Assembly: GCF_039655875.1 (NCBI RefSeq)
Contig: NZ_JBBYXK010000008.1
Coordinates: 1-64,000 of the forward strand
Origin: Emcibacter sp. SYSU 3D8
GTDB taxonomy: Bacteria; Pseudomonadota; Alphaproteobacteria; SMXS01
Direction: 5' to 3'
Length of the DNA: 64,000 nt
Position numbers and translations under genes: made by a program. Position 1 is the stretch's first letter. Every line of letters begins with the position of its first letter. Positions 43,101 to 51,591 of the stretch are shown here, one piece after another. The notes under the pieces are model-generated. The model had not been told where the DNA came from. It searched no databases and worked only from the letters and a program-made list of their open reading frames with translations.

Positions 43101-44961
43101 TGGAGATCCTGCCGTTCGCATGGCGGACGCTGGCGCCCCACACACCGGTCCACAGATCGTCATCGACATCGATATTGGCGCTGGACGAGACATCCGTCGC
43201 CGCCGCGGTCACGGCGAGGCTGGCCGAGGCAACGGCCGAAATGGTGCCGCTGTTGGTGTAATCACCCTCGAAATTGTCGATCCAGGGTCCCCAGGCCGAC
43301 GCATACACACCATTGTCGATGTCGATGCTGGCGCCCGTCACGCCATTGGCGGTCAGGTTTTCCGTCGACGTCACCGTAGCGGTTGCCGTGAAGGTGCCCG
43401 AATTGTCGAAGCTGGTCACGTTGTCCAGCCAACTGTCATAGGCCCAGGCGCCAACCTGATCACCATCCATCTGGATATTCGCCTCGCCAACGGTGGCGGT
43501 CGCAGCCAACGTGGCGTCGAAGGAAGCGGCAGCTTCCGCCGAGACGGTGCCGGAATTGACAAAATCATGGATGCCATTGTTGGTATACAGCGCGGTCGCG
43601 TCAGCAGTGACCCGTTGCAGCCCCACATTGGCAATTGCCGCCGTCCCGACGGCATTCAGGTCATAGCTGGCGGAGGCAACGGCCGATGCCGAAATCACCC
43701 CGTCCACGCCATTGCTCAAGGTGCCGTCAAGGGTCTGAATCTCGAGACCGTTGGCATAGGCTTGGATCCGGTCAGAAGAACCGCCGTTCTGGCCAACAAA
43801 GGCGTCGGAATCGGCGCTGAAGGCGTCGGCGATCAAATCAAGGCCGGCCATGGCCGTGGCCGAGATCGTGCCCGAATTGGTGAAGTCGCCCTGCAGGTTC
43901 TGGATGTTGGCCGCCGAGGCGTCTGCGTCGACCTGGTTATACGCATAGATGGTCGCCGAGGTCTGCGCATCCGCCGTCAGGGTCTCGACCGCCAGGGCAG
44001 AGGCGGTCGCCGTGATGGCGCCCGAATTGGTAAAATCGGTGAGCGTGTTTCTCGCTTCTACGCCATTGGCATAGGCATCGACATTCGTGTCCAGTGCCAC
44101 ATAGGCCTGATCGTCCGATGCCGTCGCGTCGACGCCGACGGCGAGCCCAGCGGACGCATCCGCGGAGATCGAGCCCGAATTGTCGAGATCGTAGTTGCTG
44201 CCGCTGACATAAAGTCCCGTCGCGCTCGCGGCAACCACCATCGGGTCATCGGTGCCCAGATACACATAGGCGCCGGCATCATCGGCAACGATGTCATAGG
44301 CCGCCGCGGCGGTGGCCGTCGCGCTGAGCGACAGCGAGGACGTGTTGCTGACCGAACCCGAGAAGTCCGAGATATAGAGCCCGGTTGCATAGGCCCGGAC
44401 AGTGTCGGAAACGACGGCGGTCTGCACCGGGTTGGCGGCGGTGCCGAACCCGAACAGCAGGTCGGCGGTGGCAACCGCCGATATGGTGCCGTTATTGGTC
44501 ACGTCGCCGGCGACATCGTCAATATCCACGCCCGTGGCGGAAGCAACGACATAGTTGGAATAGCTGCCGTCGTCCGTGACAACGATGTCCACGGCGGCCA
44601 CGGCCTCGGCACTGATGATGCCATTGTTGACGAAATCGCCCTCGATCGTGCCGCTGAGATTGAGCCCGGTGGCCGCGGCATTGAAGCTGGTGGATTCGGT
44701 CGCGGTGATGCTCACCAGCGTCTCGATCAACCCGTTGTTGAGCACGTCGCCGCTGACATCGGCATAGACCTCCATGCCGTCGGGGCTGACCACCGCGCCG
44801 GTGGCGACGATCAGGTCACCGTCGACGTCCGCGTTGATGATGACGGAATCCTGCGAGCCCGTGATCGTGAGCGCGAGCGCCGGCGTGGACCAAGCCGCGC
44901 CTCCGCACATCAGCGCCGCGAGCGATACAGAAATTTGCAACTTCTTATTGAACTTGGACAA
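40129..44961 (-). CDS. Large autotransporter (type Va-like) with repetitive passenger, TTG start
   Basis: A 1610-residue protein. The TTG at 44961 with GGAGG 8 nt upstream gives an N-terminus that aligns with the neighbouring paralogue and a signal peptide ending after residue 30 (TPALA|LT). The passenger is dozens of imperfect units with the pattern FTNSGTISATAxA, each roughly 45-60 residues, as in beta-helix autotransporters. The last about 270 residues are a beta-barrel translocator ending GGVRVKF. Downstream of the barrel start there is LNSWSGSEHAQVMRAAANLSEP, typical of the linker of this group. It likely displays an adhesin-like filament on the outer membrane. Low cysteine content fits an exported fibre. 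Confidence 0.92.
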   Translation of the reverse strand: MSKFNKKLQISVSLAALMCGGAAWSTPALALTITGSQDSVIINADVDGDLIVATGAVVSPDGMEVYADVSGDVLNNGLIETLVSITATESTSFNAAATGLNLSGTIEGDFVNNGIISAEAVAAVDIVVTDDGSYSNYVVASATGVDIDDVAGDVTNNGTISAVATADLLFGFGTAANPVQTAVVSDTVRAYATGLYISDFSGSVSNTSSLSLSATATAAAAYDIVADDAGAYVYLGTDDPMVVAASATGLYVSGSNYDLDNSGSISADASAGLAVGVDATASDDQAYVALDTNVDAYANGVEARNTLTDFTNSGAITATASALAVETLTADAQTSATIYAYNQVDADASAANIQNLQGDFTNSGTISATAMAGLDLIADAFSADSDAFVGQNGGSSDRIQAYANGLEIQTLDGTLSNGVDGVISASAVASASYDLNAVGTAAIANVGLQRVTADATALYTNNGIHDFVNSGTVSAEAAASFDATLAATATVGEANIQMDGDQVGAWAYDSWLDNVTSFDNSGTFTATATVTSTENLTANGVTGASIDIDNGVYASAWGPWIDNFEGDYTNSGTISAVASASLAVTAAATDVSSSANIDVDDDLWTGVWGASVRHANGRISNEADGTILADASHTASYDLTATGPVSTVDVNRIEQQAQAWGVEVDSSGEFDIVNAGGIAANASVSLMVDAAAFGTTGSASAYLNDIDQTATAYGMLLDGTVTGLDNSGTISATASATLVENVSASGETTASVTIDNDVAVLAMGVAFENQVEGDITNSGTISATASASVDVTASASAGDEAGNVSVSNQARVLAIGVSADFTTPEEGSLHTFTNSGTLMASASLSLTDNVDAVDASQAAASTLGTSATVTAIGGVLSGGIDTVVNSGTISATADAQNVARAFAIGLALPDASAGMLINNSGTISASVTGSADQSAAVALLLAPVIEVTTSEPGGNQIANQVPENDITVTNSGTISATNEAGGSAIAVDATFASVPLIVNQQGGEISGKTAIAMDQGNDDTLNWTGGAIHGLVDADALDVVNVFTGTGTPADGTVTADADFTLDGAGALNIGRDDTAVTFVMNGTVQNTGAANLNKNASLVMGTTGSIAVDTFTMDPDSTLTFIFNPTDAGIITTTGDANIDGTLGAVALPGLYGDNGSHIVIETVGDVVGTFDNVNILGDTLLLDFSAVVNEQDVTISWKRNAFNTVPGLTINSTSVATALEDGYDPTRVPSANGPELNSILSAMFTLTDPAKYDRVLNSWSGSEHAQVMRAAANLSEPYHMALSEHLNDIRHTGGADGQVVMLRPKGSSNSIAPLSAAGASGADESRFAFWGRAFGRWSSTRGDVEATGYDEETFGAVLGADFQVSQNVTVGLVTGYMDDKLDFDDGDLGKIKRWTIGGYLSATVDQFYVDGSLTYASDSYRVNRTIQYGDTTCLGFNCTTGASSKYDGDGLMSHVEAGYLFELGNGAALRPFAGLNYSGVDADPFSEAGGGDLGLDILDGTGKSFQSRLGARLSGVWGEGSTKWIPELRAEWRHEFKDDPSWIVANLNGLPNEPFTAIGSKVTKDLAVVGAGVTALMSNGVGVFFDYQGAFGSGYHSHAIQGGVRVKF

Positions 44962-45120
44962 TGCTTTTCCTCCAGCAATCCGGCAGCAACTGATTTGTGC
45001 GTTGGCAGCATAATGCATCCCCTCCGCTGCACCGCAATCGGAATTGTTTCGACTTCGGTTTATCGGGATTGTTTTTGCCAGGTGTGGCACGAAAGACGCA
45101 CTTTCAGCGGTCACGACGAA

Positions 45121-45150
45121 ACACGGCGCCCCCTTGCGAGGGCGCCGTGT
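45121..45150 (-). terminator. Hairpin H2, downstream of a lost autotransporter gene
   Basis: A perfect 11-bp stem ACACGGCGCCC/GGGCGCCGTGT with 8-nt loop. It lies 70 bp past the stop of the fossil C-terminus at 45220-45264, the same relation seen for the complete genes. Confidence 0.6.
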
Positions 45151-45219
45151 CTGCGACGTATCCGGTTCCGTTTGGTTCCAGTGGAGCTGGTTATGGCCGC
45201 ACGGTTCCGGTTATCGAAG

Positions 45220-45264
45220 TCAGCACCTTACCCGAACTCCGCCGGGGATGATATGGCTGTTCTC
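45220..45264 (-). pseudogene. Remnant of a third autotransporter C-terminus
   Basis: On the minus strand the frame ENSHIIPGGVRVRC followed by TGA matches the last residues of the two complete paralogues (YNSHIAQGGVRVKF and YHSHAIQGGVRVKF). The preceding codons do not match a barrel strand, so nearly the whole gene has been deleted. It sits between hairpins H2 and H3, with H2 at the expected distance downstream. The remnant shows no sign of translation. Confidence 0.6.
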
Positions 45265-45288
45265 ACGCACTCCCCCGCCACACGCGAA

Positions 45289-45319
45289 CACGGCGCACCG
45301 TAAATGACGGTGCGCCGTG
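45289..45319 (-). terminator. Hairpin H3 downstream of autotransporter 2
   Basis: A perfect 13-bp stem CACGGCGCACCGT/ACGGTGCGCCGTG with a 5-nt loop, 78 bp past the stop of the second complete autotransporter. It shares the ACGGCGC core with H1 and H2. Confidence 0.65.
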
Positions 45320-45396
45320 CCCTTGCTGCTGCTGCTATTTTGGAGGTGCCGGCGGGCGGGAGCCGAGGTGCCCGCCGGTTCTCCGTGTTGACCGCG

Positions 45397-48300
45397 TCAG
45401 AACTTGACGCGGACTCCGCCCTGCGCGATGTGGCTGTTGTAGCCAGAGCTGAACGCGCCTTGATAGTCGAAGAACAGGCCCCAACCGCCCTGGAACTGGG
45501 CCGAGATGCCCGCGCCCACCACGGCCATGTCACGGCCGACCTGGGAGCCGCCAGTCGTGAACGACTGGCTCGGCAGGCCCACGAGCGAGGCCTCGATCCA
45601 CGCCGGGTTGTCCTTGAACTCGTGCCGCCACTCGGCACGGACCTCAGGCACCCATTTCACGTTGCCCGAACCCCATTCACCCGACAGACGGGCGCCGAGA
45701 CGCGACTGCAGCGACTTGCCGGTGCCGTCGACCCCGACCAGACCCAGATCGCCGCCACCGGTTTCCGAGAAACCGTTGTGGTCGATGCTGGTGTAGTTCA
45801 GGCCCGCGAACGGCTGCAGCCTTGCGGTTTCGCCCAGCAACCAGTTGAAGCCGGATTCCGCATGGACGATCCAGCCGTCGCCGCCGTATTTGGACGAGGC
45901 GTCGGCGGTGCAGTTGTAGGCCAGGCAGGCAGCGCCGCCGGTGAGGATGGTGCGGTCCACCTTGTAGTTGTCGCTGGCATAGGTGAACGAGCCGTCCACG
46001 TAGAAGGCGTCCCATGTGGCCGATGCGTAGCCGCCGATGCTCCAGCGCTTGATGCTGGCGCGATCGTTGTCATCGAAGTCGATGCTGTCGTCGATATAGC
46101 TGCCGACCACGCCGACCAGGAATGTCGGCGACAGGTTGAAGTCCATACCGAGCACGGCGCCGTAGGTATCTTCGTCATACCCGTCGGCATTGGCATCGCC
46201 CCGCGTGCTGGCCCAGCGACCGAAACCACGGCCCCAGAACGACAGGCGGCTGTCCTCGGCGCCCGACTGGCCGACCGACGAAGCCGGTGCGATCGAGGTC
46301 GAACCCTTGGGCAGAAGCTGCACCACCTTCTGCTGCTTGAAGCCCGTGTTGCGGTTGTCGTTCAGGTGCTCGCCAAGCGCCATCAGGTAGGGCTCGGACA
46401 GGTTGGTCGCCGCGCGCATGACCTGGGCGTGCTCCGAACCCGACCACGAGTTCAGCACCCGGTCATACAGGCCGGCGTCGGTGAGCGTGAACAGGCCACC
46501 GAGCTGATCGTTCAGCTCCGGCGTGTTCTTTGACGGCGGACGGCTGGGATCGTAGGTATCCTCGATCACGCCGGCCACCGACTTGGAATTGTCGCTCAGA
46601 CCGTCGACCTCGTCGAAGCCGTTGCGCTCCCATGATACGGTGACATCCGACGGATTGACCACGGTCGTGAAGTCGATCAGCAAGGTGTCGCCCACGGCGC
46701 CGACACTGTCGAACTTGCCCGCGACCACGCCGCCCGCATCGATCACGATGTGGCTGCCCTTGTCGCCGTAAAGTCCGGCCAGCGCCTGCGTCTGCAGGGT
46801 GCCGTCAGCATTGAAGTCGCCGGTGGTGGTGATCAGGCCGGCCTTTGTCGGGTTGAACTGGATCACCAGGGTGCTGCCGTCGTTCTGGTTGAACGTGCCG
46901 GTATCGATCTTGCCGGTCGGGCCGACGACGAGCTTGCCGTCGGTGTTCAGGTTCGTCTCGGCCACATTGGTGGCAAGGCCGTTCATCACGAAGGTGACGG
47001 GTGCGCCCTTGTTGCCGATGTTGAACTCGCCCGCGCCTTCAAGGGTGAAGTCGGTGCCGGCTGTCACCGTGGTGGCGACGCCCTTGCCGTCCTTGTCCTG
47101 TGCCTGGATGACATTGACCACGTCGGCGCTGTCCGCGTCGACCAGCCCCTTGATGGTGCCGCCCGACCAGTTCAGCGTGTCCGCGTTGCCCTGGTCCATG
47201 GCGATCGCCGCCGTGGTGCCTTCGATCGTGCCGCCCATCTGGTTGATCACCACCGGAACCGGCGCGGTTTCGGCGAAGATGCCGTAACCCAGGCCGCCCT
47301 CGGACTTGTTGATCCCCGAGATGGTGCCGGTGTTGTTGACGGTGATCACGCCGGCTGCGAGGGCTTCGGCGTCGCCGTCTCCTTCCGCCAGCGGCAGCAA
47401 CACTTCGGCGGGAAGAACCGAGTCCTCGCCGATCAGGCCGTCGAGCAAGCCGTCGAGCAAGCCGTCGGGCAGCGGGCCGAGCAACAGGCCGACCGCCGCC
47501 GAATCATCGGCATTGCCGCTGAGTTCGGCCGTGATCTTGCCGCTGTTGTTCACCACCAGTCCGTCGTCGGCATCGGGCAGCCAGAGGCCGACCACGCCTG
47601 CCGCCGTGCCGCTGTCCTCGCCGGCGATGCCGGTCGTGGTCAGCGAACCCGTCGCCGAGATGGTGCCGCTGTTGGTCACGGTCGACGGATCGCCCGCCAC
47701 CACCGCACCGGCCACGACGAGACCGCCCAGCGTTTCCTGGTCCGGCGTCACGTCCTTGGTTGCCGCCGGCTGGGTAACGTCGATCGTCAGGTTGCCGGTG
47801 GCGCTGATCGTGCCGCTGTTGGTGAAGGTGCTGGCGGGATCCTTGGAGTCCGCCGGCGCCTCGATGTCGGCGTAGAGGCCAACCGCCGCCACGCCCGCCA
47901 GGTTCGACGAGCTGATGTCGCCCAGATCATCGGCATTGTCCGAGGCCAGGTCGATATCGTAGGTGCCCGTTGCCGACGCCGAAATGGTGCCGGAATTGGA
48001 GACGTTGCCGTCGATCGGTTCCACGAACGCCGCGCCAACCGCCGCCGCATAGAGAGTGCCGCCGTTCGAGGCCACGCTGTCGATATCACCGTCGCCCGTC
48101 AGGGTAGCGGTGTGCGAGGCCGTGGCCGTTGCGGTGATCGAGCCCGAATTGTCGAAGCCCGTCGCATCGCCCATGTCGAGCAGGCCGATAGCCAGTGCGC
48201 CGGTAAGGCTGTTGCTGACGCCGACGCCGCTGGCATCGGTACCGGTCGAGGTGCCCGACGCGGTCGCCGTCGAGGTCGCCTTGGCGGTCGCCGAGATGCT

Positions 48301-49911
48301 GCCGGCGTTGGTCACGCTGTTGGTGTCGGGATCTTCTTCCGTGTCCTCGCCACCGTTCAGGGAAACGCCGATGGCGTTGGCCATGGTGATGGTATCGGCA
48401 ACGGCGACGCCGTCCGATGCCGCCGCCGTCGCGCCGGTCGCGGCCAGGTCGATGGAAGAGGTGGCCGAGGCATCGGCTGTGATCTTGCCATCCTTGGCGT
48501 TGGTGAAGCTGCCGTCGAAATCGTCGATCAGCACGCCCCAGGCGTCCGCCTTCACGAAGCTGCCCGACACGATCATGCCCGGCGCCACATCCGCGGCCCC
48601 GGCATCGGCGATGATCTTGAGGTCGGCCGAGTTGGTCGAGGAGATTGCCCCCGAGTTGCTGAACGGACCGTCCAGACTATCGATGATCACGCCGAAGCTC
48701 TCGCCGCCGACCTGGTTGTCGAGGACCACGGTGGCGCCGTCGTCACCCGTCGCGATCGCGTCGATCGCCAGGGTCGAGGTGCCGTTGGCGGTCACGGTGC
48801 CGGAATTGGCGAACGAGGCAAGGCCGCCATCGACTTCGATGCCATAGGCGTCGGCATAGACCCCGTTATCACCGAAGATCTCACCGGTTCCGGCGCCGTC
48901 CACATCGGCATTCAGGGTCCCCGAGGCTTTTGCATCGGCGGTCACGCTGCCGGTGTTGCTGACGCTGGTTGCGTCGTCACCGATATAGAGCCCGACGCTG
49001 ACGGCATCGGCGACAACACCGAAATCTTCGCCGCCGATGAGGGCGTCGTCCGTTCCCGCGGTCGCGGTGCCGTTGAACACCGAGGTTGCGCTGGCTGCCG
49101 CGGCGATCGAGCCGTCATTGGCGATGGCATCGCCGCCGCCGTCGAGCGCGACACCCAGGGCGAACGCTTCTGCATCGACATCGTCGACATTGAACAGCGT
49201 GGCGCTGGTGCCGGACACGTCGGCGGTCACGTCGCTGGAGGCGGTGGCGGTCGCCTTGATGGCGCCGTCCTTGGTGTTGGTGAAATCGCCTTCGTCAAGC
49301 GTACCCTCGACACCATAGGCTGCGGCATAGGTTTGCGAGCCGCCATCGATGTCCGAGCTGCCCTTGGCGGAATCAGCCGTGATGTCCGACGAGGCATCCG
49401 CGGTTGCATTCGCCGTGATGGTGCCGGCATTGCTGATGCTGCCATCGACATTACCCAGCGACACACCGCCGGCATAGGCTTCGGCGCCCGAGGGCGCGTC
49501 TTCGGAGATCGACGGGTCGCCGGAAAAATCGCCGATGACGCTGACCGAGGCGTCGGCGGTGGCGATGATCGTCTTGGTGTTGCTGAAGTTGCCGCCGATG
49601 TCGCCCCACACTTCGAGGCCTACCGCGTCGGCAATCACGTAGTCGGCGTCGCCGGCCGAGGGCGTGTCGATGAACTCGATGACGCCGTTGTTCATCACCG
49701 ATCCGGCGACCGCGCCCTGCACGAGGATACCGCCGGGCGACACGTCGCCGGTGCTATCAACGGTCAGGTCGGAAATATCGGTGGTGATCACCACCGCGTT
49801 CTGCTCGCCCGAGATTGTCACGGCGTGGGCAGAGGAGGCGATCAGCGCTCCGCCACTCATCAACGCAAGCAACGAGACAGAGATTTTAAGCTTGTTATCC
49901 AAGCGCTTCAT
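45397..49911 (-). CDS. Large autotransporter 2, paralogue of the upstream gene
   Basis: A 1504-residue autotransporter with a signal peptide cut after residue 30 (SSAHA|VT). The passenger carries about 20 repeats with FxNSGTISATA-type steps and a short acidic insert near 47,430 made of three 12-bp units (LLDGLLDGLLDG). The barrel domain of about 270 residues ends GGVRVKF. The ATG at 49911 has GGGAG upstream. It is paralogous to the gene at 40129-44961 over its whole length, with the two separated by 435 bp that hold a fossil of a third. Its promoter should lie in the AT-rich region 49912-50160. A surface adhesin role is inferred from the family. Confidence 0.93.
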   Translation of the reverse strand: MKRLDNKLKISVSLLALMSGGALIASSAHAVTISGEQNAVVITTDISDLTVDSTGDVSPGGILVQGAVAGSVMNNGVIEFIDTPSAGDADYVIADAVGLEVWGDIGGNFSNTKTIIATADASVSVIGDFSGDPSISEDAPSGAEAYAGGVSLGNVDGSISNAGTITANATADASSDITADSAKGSSDIDGGSQTYAAAYGVEGTLDEGDFTNTKDGAIKATATASSDVTADVSGTSATLFNVDDVDAEAFALGVALDGGGDAIANDGSIAAAASATSVFNGTATAGTDDALIGGEDFGVVADAVSVGLYIGDDATSVSNTGSVTADAKASGTLNADVDGAGTGEIFGDNGVYADAYGIEVDGGLASFANSGTVTANGTSTLAIDAIATGDDGATVVLDNQVGGESFGVIIDSLDGPFSNSGAISSTNSADLKIIADAGAADVAPGMIVSGSFVKADAWGVLIDDFDGSFTNAKDGKITADASATSSIDLAATGATAAASDGVAVADTITMANAIGVSLNGGEDTEEDPDTNSVTNAGSISATAKATSTATASGTSTGTDASGVGVSNSLTGALAIGLLDMGDATGFDNSGSITATATASHTATLTGDGDIDSVASNGGTLYAAAVGAAFVEPIDGNVSNSGTISASATGTYDIDLASDNADDLGDISSSNLAGVAAVGLYADIEAPADSKDPASTFTNSGTISATGNLTIDVTQPAATKDVTPDQETLGGLVVAGAVVAGDPSTVTNSGTISATGSLTTTGIAGEDSGTAAGVVGLWLPDADDGLVVNNSGKITAELSGNADDSAAVGLLLGPLPDGLLDGLLDGLIGEDSVLPAEVLLPLAEGDGDAEALAAGVITVNNTGTISGINKSEGGLGYGIFAETAPVPVVINQMGGTIEGTTAAIAMDQGNADTLNWSGGTIKGLVDADSADVVNVIQAQDKDGKGVATTVTAGTDFTLEGAGEFNIGNKGAPVTFVMNGLATNVAETNLNTDGKLVVGPTGKIDTGTFNQNDGSTLVIQFNPTKAGLITTTGDFNADGTLQTQALAGLYGDKGSHIVIDAGGVVAGKFDSVGAVGDTLLIDFTTVVNPSDVTVSWERNGFDEVDGLSDNSKSVAGVIEDTYDPSRPPSKNTPELNDQLGGLFTLTDAGLYDRVLNSWSGSEHAQVMRAATNLSEPYLMALGEHLNDNRNTGFKQQKVVQLLPKGSTSIAPASSVGQSGAEDSRLSFWGRGFGRWASTRGDANADGYDEDTYGAVLGMDFNLSPTFLVGVVGSYIDDSIDFDDNDRASIKRWSIGGYASATWDAFYVDGSFTYASDNYKVDRTILTGGAACLAYNCTADASSKYGGDGWIVHAESGFNWLLGETARLQPFAGLNYTSIDHNGFSETGGGDLGLVGVDGTGKSLQSRLGARLSGEWGSGNVKWVPEVRAEWRHEFKDNPAWIEASLVGLPSQSFTTGGSQVGRDMAVVGAGISAQFQGGWGLFFDYQGAFSSGYNSHIAQGGVRVKF
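47437..47472. repeat. Three tandem 12-bp units inside autotransporter 2
   Basis: The unit GCCGTCGAGCAA occurs twice exactly and a third time with two changes. It encodes an acidic LLDG repeat in the passenger. Such tracts can change length by slippage, in multiples that keep the frame. Confidence 0.8.
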
Positions 49912-50372
49912 GGGAGCTCCCTTTTGCTAATAACCCCAATGGATTGATTGAAACCGGGCTGTACGGTCATTTTCACAAAACATAGATGCAGGTTGGTCCT
50001 TCGCCACAAAAAAAATGCACTCTCGTAAAACAAATTGTGACTTATTATCAATACGTTATCGTAATATTATCGTGTAATAGATTACCACTGCCGGCTAGAT
50101 CCCTGCACCCGATATCCCTGCTGTTCGAGAGAAGCGCGCGAACGCGCCAGAAGTTCCACTAACGGAACAACATTTTATTCATGTACAATTCTCTCCACCT
50201 TTGCGACGCTCTTGCGGCGAAAATGCGCCGCCCGTCACGATCGCCGGCAGCCAGAATTTTTCCGGTGCCGCTCGGTGACGATCCAGGAGGTATGGTGGGA
50301 GTGTGTCGTCCGCAAGCCCCGCGCCAGACCTTGCCGAGTCGGCGCTGCGGCGGCGGATAATTTTTCAGGAAA
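49912..50372. other. Intergenic region upstream of autotransporter 2
   Basis: About 460 bp without a supported gene. The part at 49970-50090 is markedly AT-rich (runs of A and T, repeated TATCG and AATATTATCG stretches) and probably holds the autotransporter promoter and regulatory sites. The rest is GC-rich and contains only open frames without family similarity. Confidence 0.6.
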
Positions 50373-51038
50373 TCAGGCCGGGCGGGTGCCTCTGAGCATC
50401 CATTGCATGACCAGCATGGCGGTGATCGCACCGGTAATTTGCGCGCCCAGGAAAAATGGCACCGAAGATGGCGCAATCCCCGCAAACGTGTCGGACAGGC
50501 TGCGCGCGACAGTGACCGCCGGGTTCGCGAACGAGGTCGATGCGGTAAACCAGTAGGCCGAGGTGATATAGAGTCCGACGGCCGTTGCCGTGTAATCGGG
50601 CCGGAACCGCACCGTGCCGAGAATCGTGATCAGCAGGCCGAATGTCGCGACGAATTCCGAGAAGGCCTGCGCCGGACCCGCCCGCAGCTTGATCGATTCC
50701 TGCAGCACCGGCAGATCGAACATCAGGTGGGCCGCCCACACACCAGCGACCGCGCCAGCCGCCTGCGCAGCCACGTAAAGCAGCGCCGTCACCGGCGGCA
50801 GCTCGCGCTTGAGCGCGAATACCAGGCTGACCGCCGGATTGAGGTGCGCGCCGGATACCGGCCCGAAAATGGTGATCAGGACGGCCAGCCCCGCACCCGT
50901 CGACAATGTATTGCCCAGCAGGGCGATGGCATCGTTGCCCCCGGCAAGCCTATCCCCCATCACGCCGGAGCCGATGACGATGGCAAGCAGAAGCGCCGTC
51001 CCCAGCGCCTCGGCGACGAGGCGCCGCGGTAATGTCAT
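50373..51038 (-). CDS. aqpS: Aquaporin-type channel of the arsenic operon (AqpS-like)
   Basis: The 221-residue protein has six membrane helices and the two NPA boxes of the MIP family: SGAHLNPAVS near residue 60 and SFANPAVTVA near residue 170. Some alphaproteobacterial ars operons carry an aquaglyceroporin in place of ArsB or Acr3, allowing arsenite made by ArsC to leave by diffusion. The gene follows arsC by 29 bp. The ATG at 51038 starts the first helix; longer upstream frames overlap arsC. No ArsB/Acr3 pump gene lies in the operon. Confidence 0.88.
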   Translation of the reverse strand: MTLPRRLVAEALGTALLLAIVIGSGVMGDRLAGGNDAIALLGNTLSTGAGLAVLITIFGPVSGAHLNPAVSLVFALKRELPPVTALLYVAAQAAGAVAGVWAAHLMFDLPVLQESIKLRAGPAQAFSEFVATFGLLITILGTVRFRPDYTATAVGLYITSAYWFTASTSFANPAVTVARSLSDTFAGIAPSSVPFFLGAQITGAITAMLVMQWMLRGTRPA

Positions 51039-51067
51039 GTCAGGCCCCCGGCCGCTGCGGCAGTCAC

Positions 51068-51580
51068 TCAGGATACTTCCGGCAGCGTCCGCCCGATCTC
51101 GTCGAGACGCCTCTGCAGTGTCAGCCGGTCCAGCGACCGCATCGGCAGATTGACGAAGATCGATATCCTGCTCACCAGCATCCGGTAGGTTTCTGCAAAA
51201 GCGACGCGGATCTCCGCCTCGGAGCCTTCGGCAGCCGCAGGATCGGGAATACCCCAATGGGCCGTCATGGGCTGGCCGGGCCAGACCGGACACACCTCGT
51301 TGGCGGCGTTGTCGCAGACGGTGAAGACGAAATCCAGAACCGGCGCCCCCGGCTCGGCGAACTCGCTCCACGACTTGGAGCGCAGATCGCCGGTCGGATG
51401 GTTGAGCGAGGACAGCAGCGCGAGCGCATGGGGATGCACTTCACCCTTGGGATCGCTGCCCGCGCTGAACGCCCGGAAACGTCCCATGCCTTCCCGGTTC
51501 ATGATCGCTTCGGCCATGATCGACCGGCATGAATTGCCGGTGCACAGAAACAGCACATTATAAGTGGACTGGTCCCCCAT
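51068..51580 (-). CDS. arsC: Arsenate reductase, thioredoxin-coupled (LMW-PTP fold)
   Basis: A 170-residue enzyme that reduces arsenate to arsenite. The phosphatase-like loop CTGNSCRS contains Cys13. The second redox pair is in TVCDNAANEVCPVW (a CX7C pair), matching the Staphylococcus-type ArsC reduced by thioredoxin and not the glutaredoxin type. The ATG at 51580 is preferred to an upstream Met because it aligns with family N-termini. It lies between arsI and aqpS. Confidence 0.93.
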   Translation of the reverse strand: MGDQSTYNVLFLCTGNSCRSIMAEAIMNREGMGRFRAFSAGSDPKGEVHPHALALLSSLNHPTGDLRSKSWSEFAEPGAPVLDFVFTVCDNAANEVCPVWPGQPMTAHWGIPDPAAAEGSEAEIRVAFAETYRMLVSRISIFVNLPMRSLDRLTLQRRLDEIGRTLPEVS

Positions 51581-51591
51581 CGAGGTTCTCC

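Noticed and set aside
42652-45303. Long open frames opposite the autotransporter passenger
   Set aside because: They are antisense shadows of the repetitive Ser/Thr/Ala-rich passenger. They have no plausible start or family.
40129-49911. Repeated units read as a CRISPR-like array
   Set aside because: The repeats are protein-coding, of variable length and without uniform spacers.
50159-50556. Overlapping small open frames in the region after autotransporter 2
   Set aside because: Neither has family features or a good ribosome-binding site. They overlap the aqpS 3' end and GC-rich sequence.
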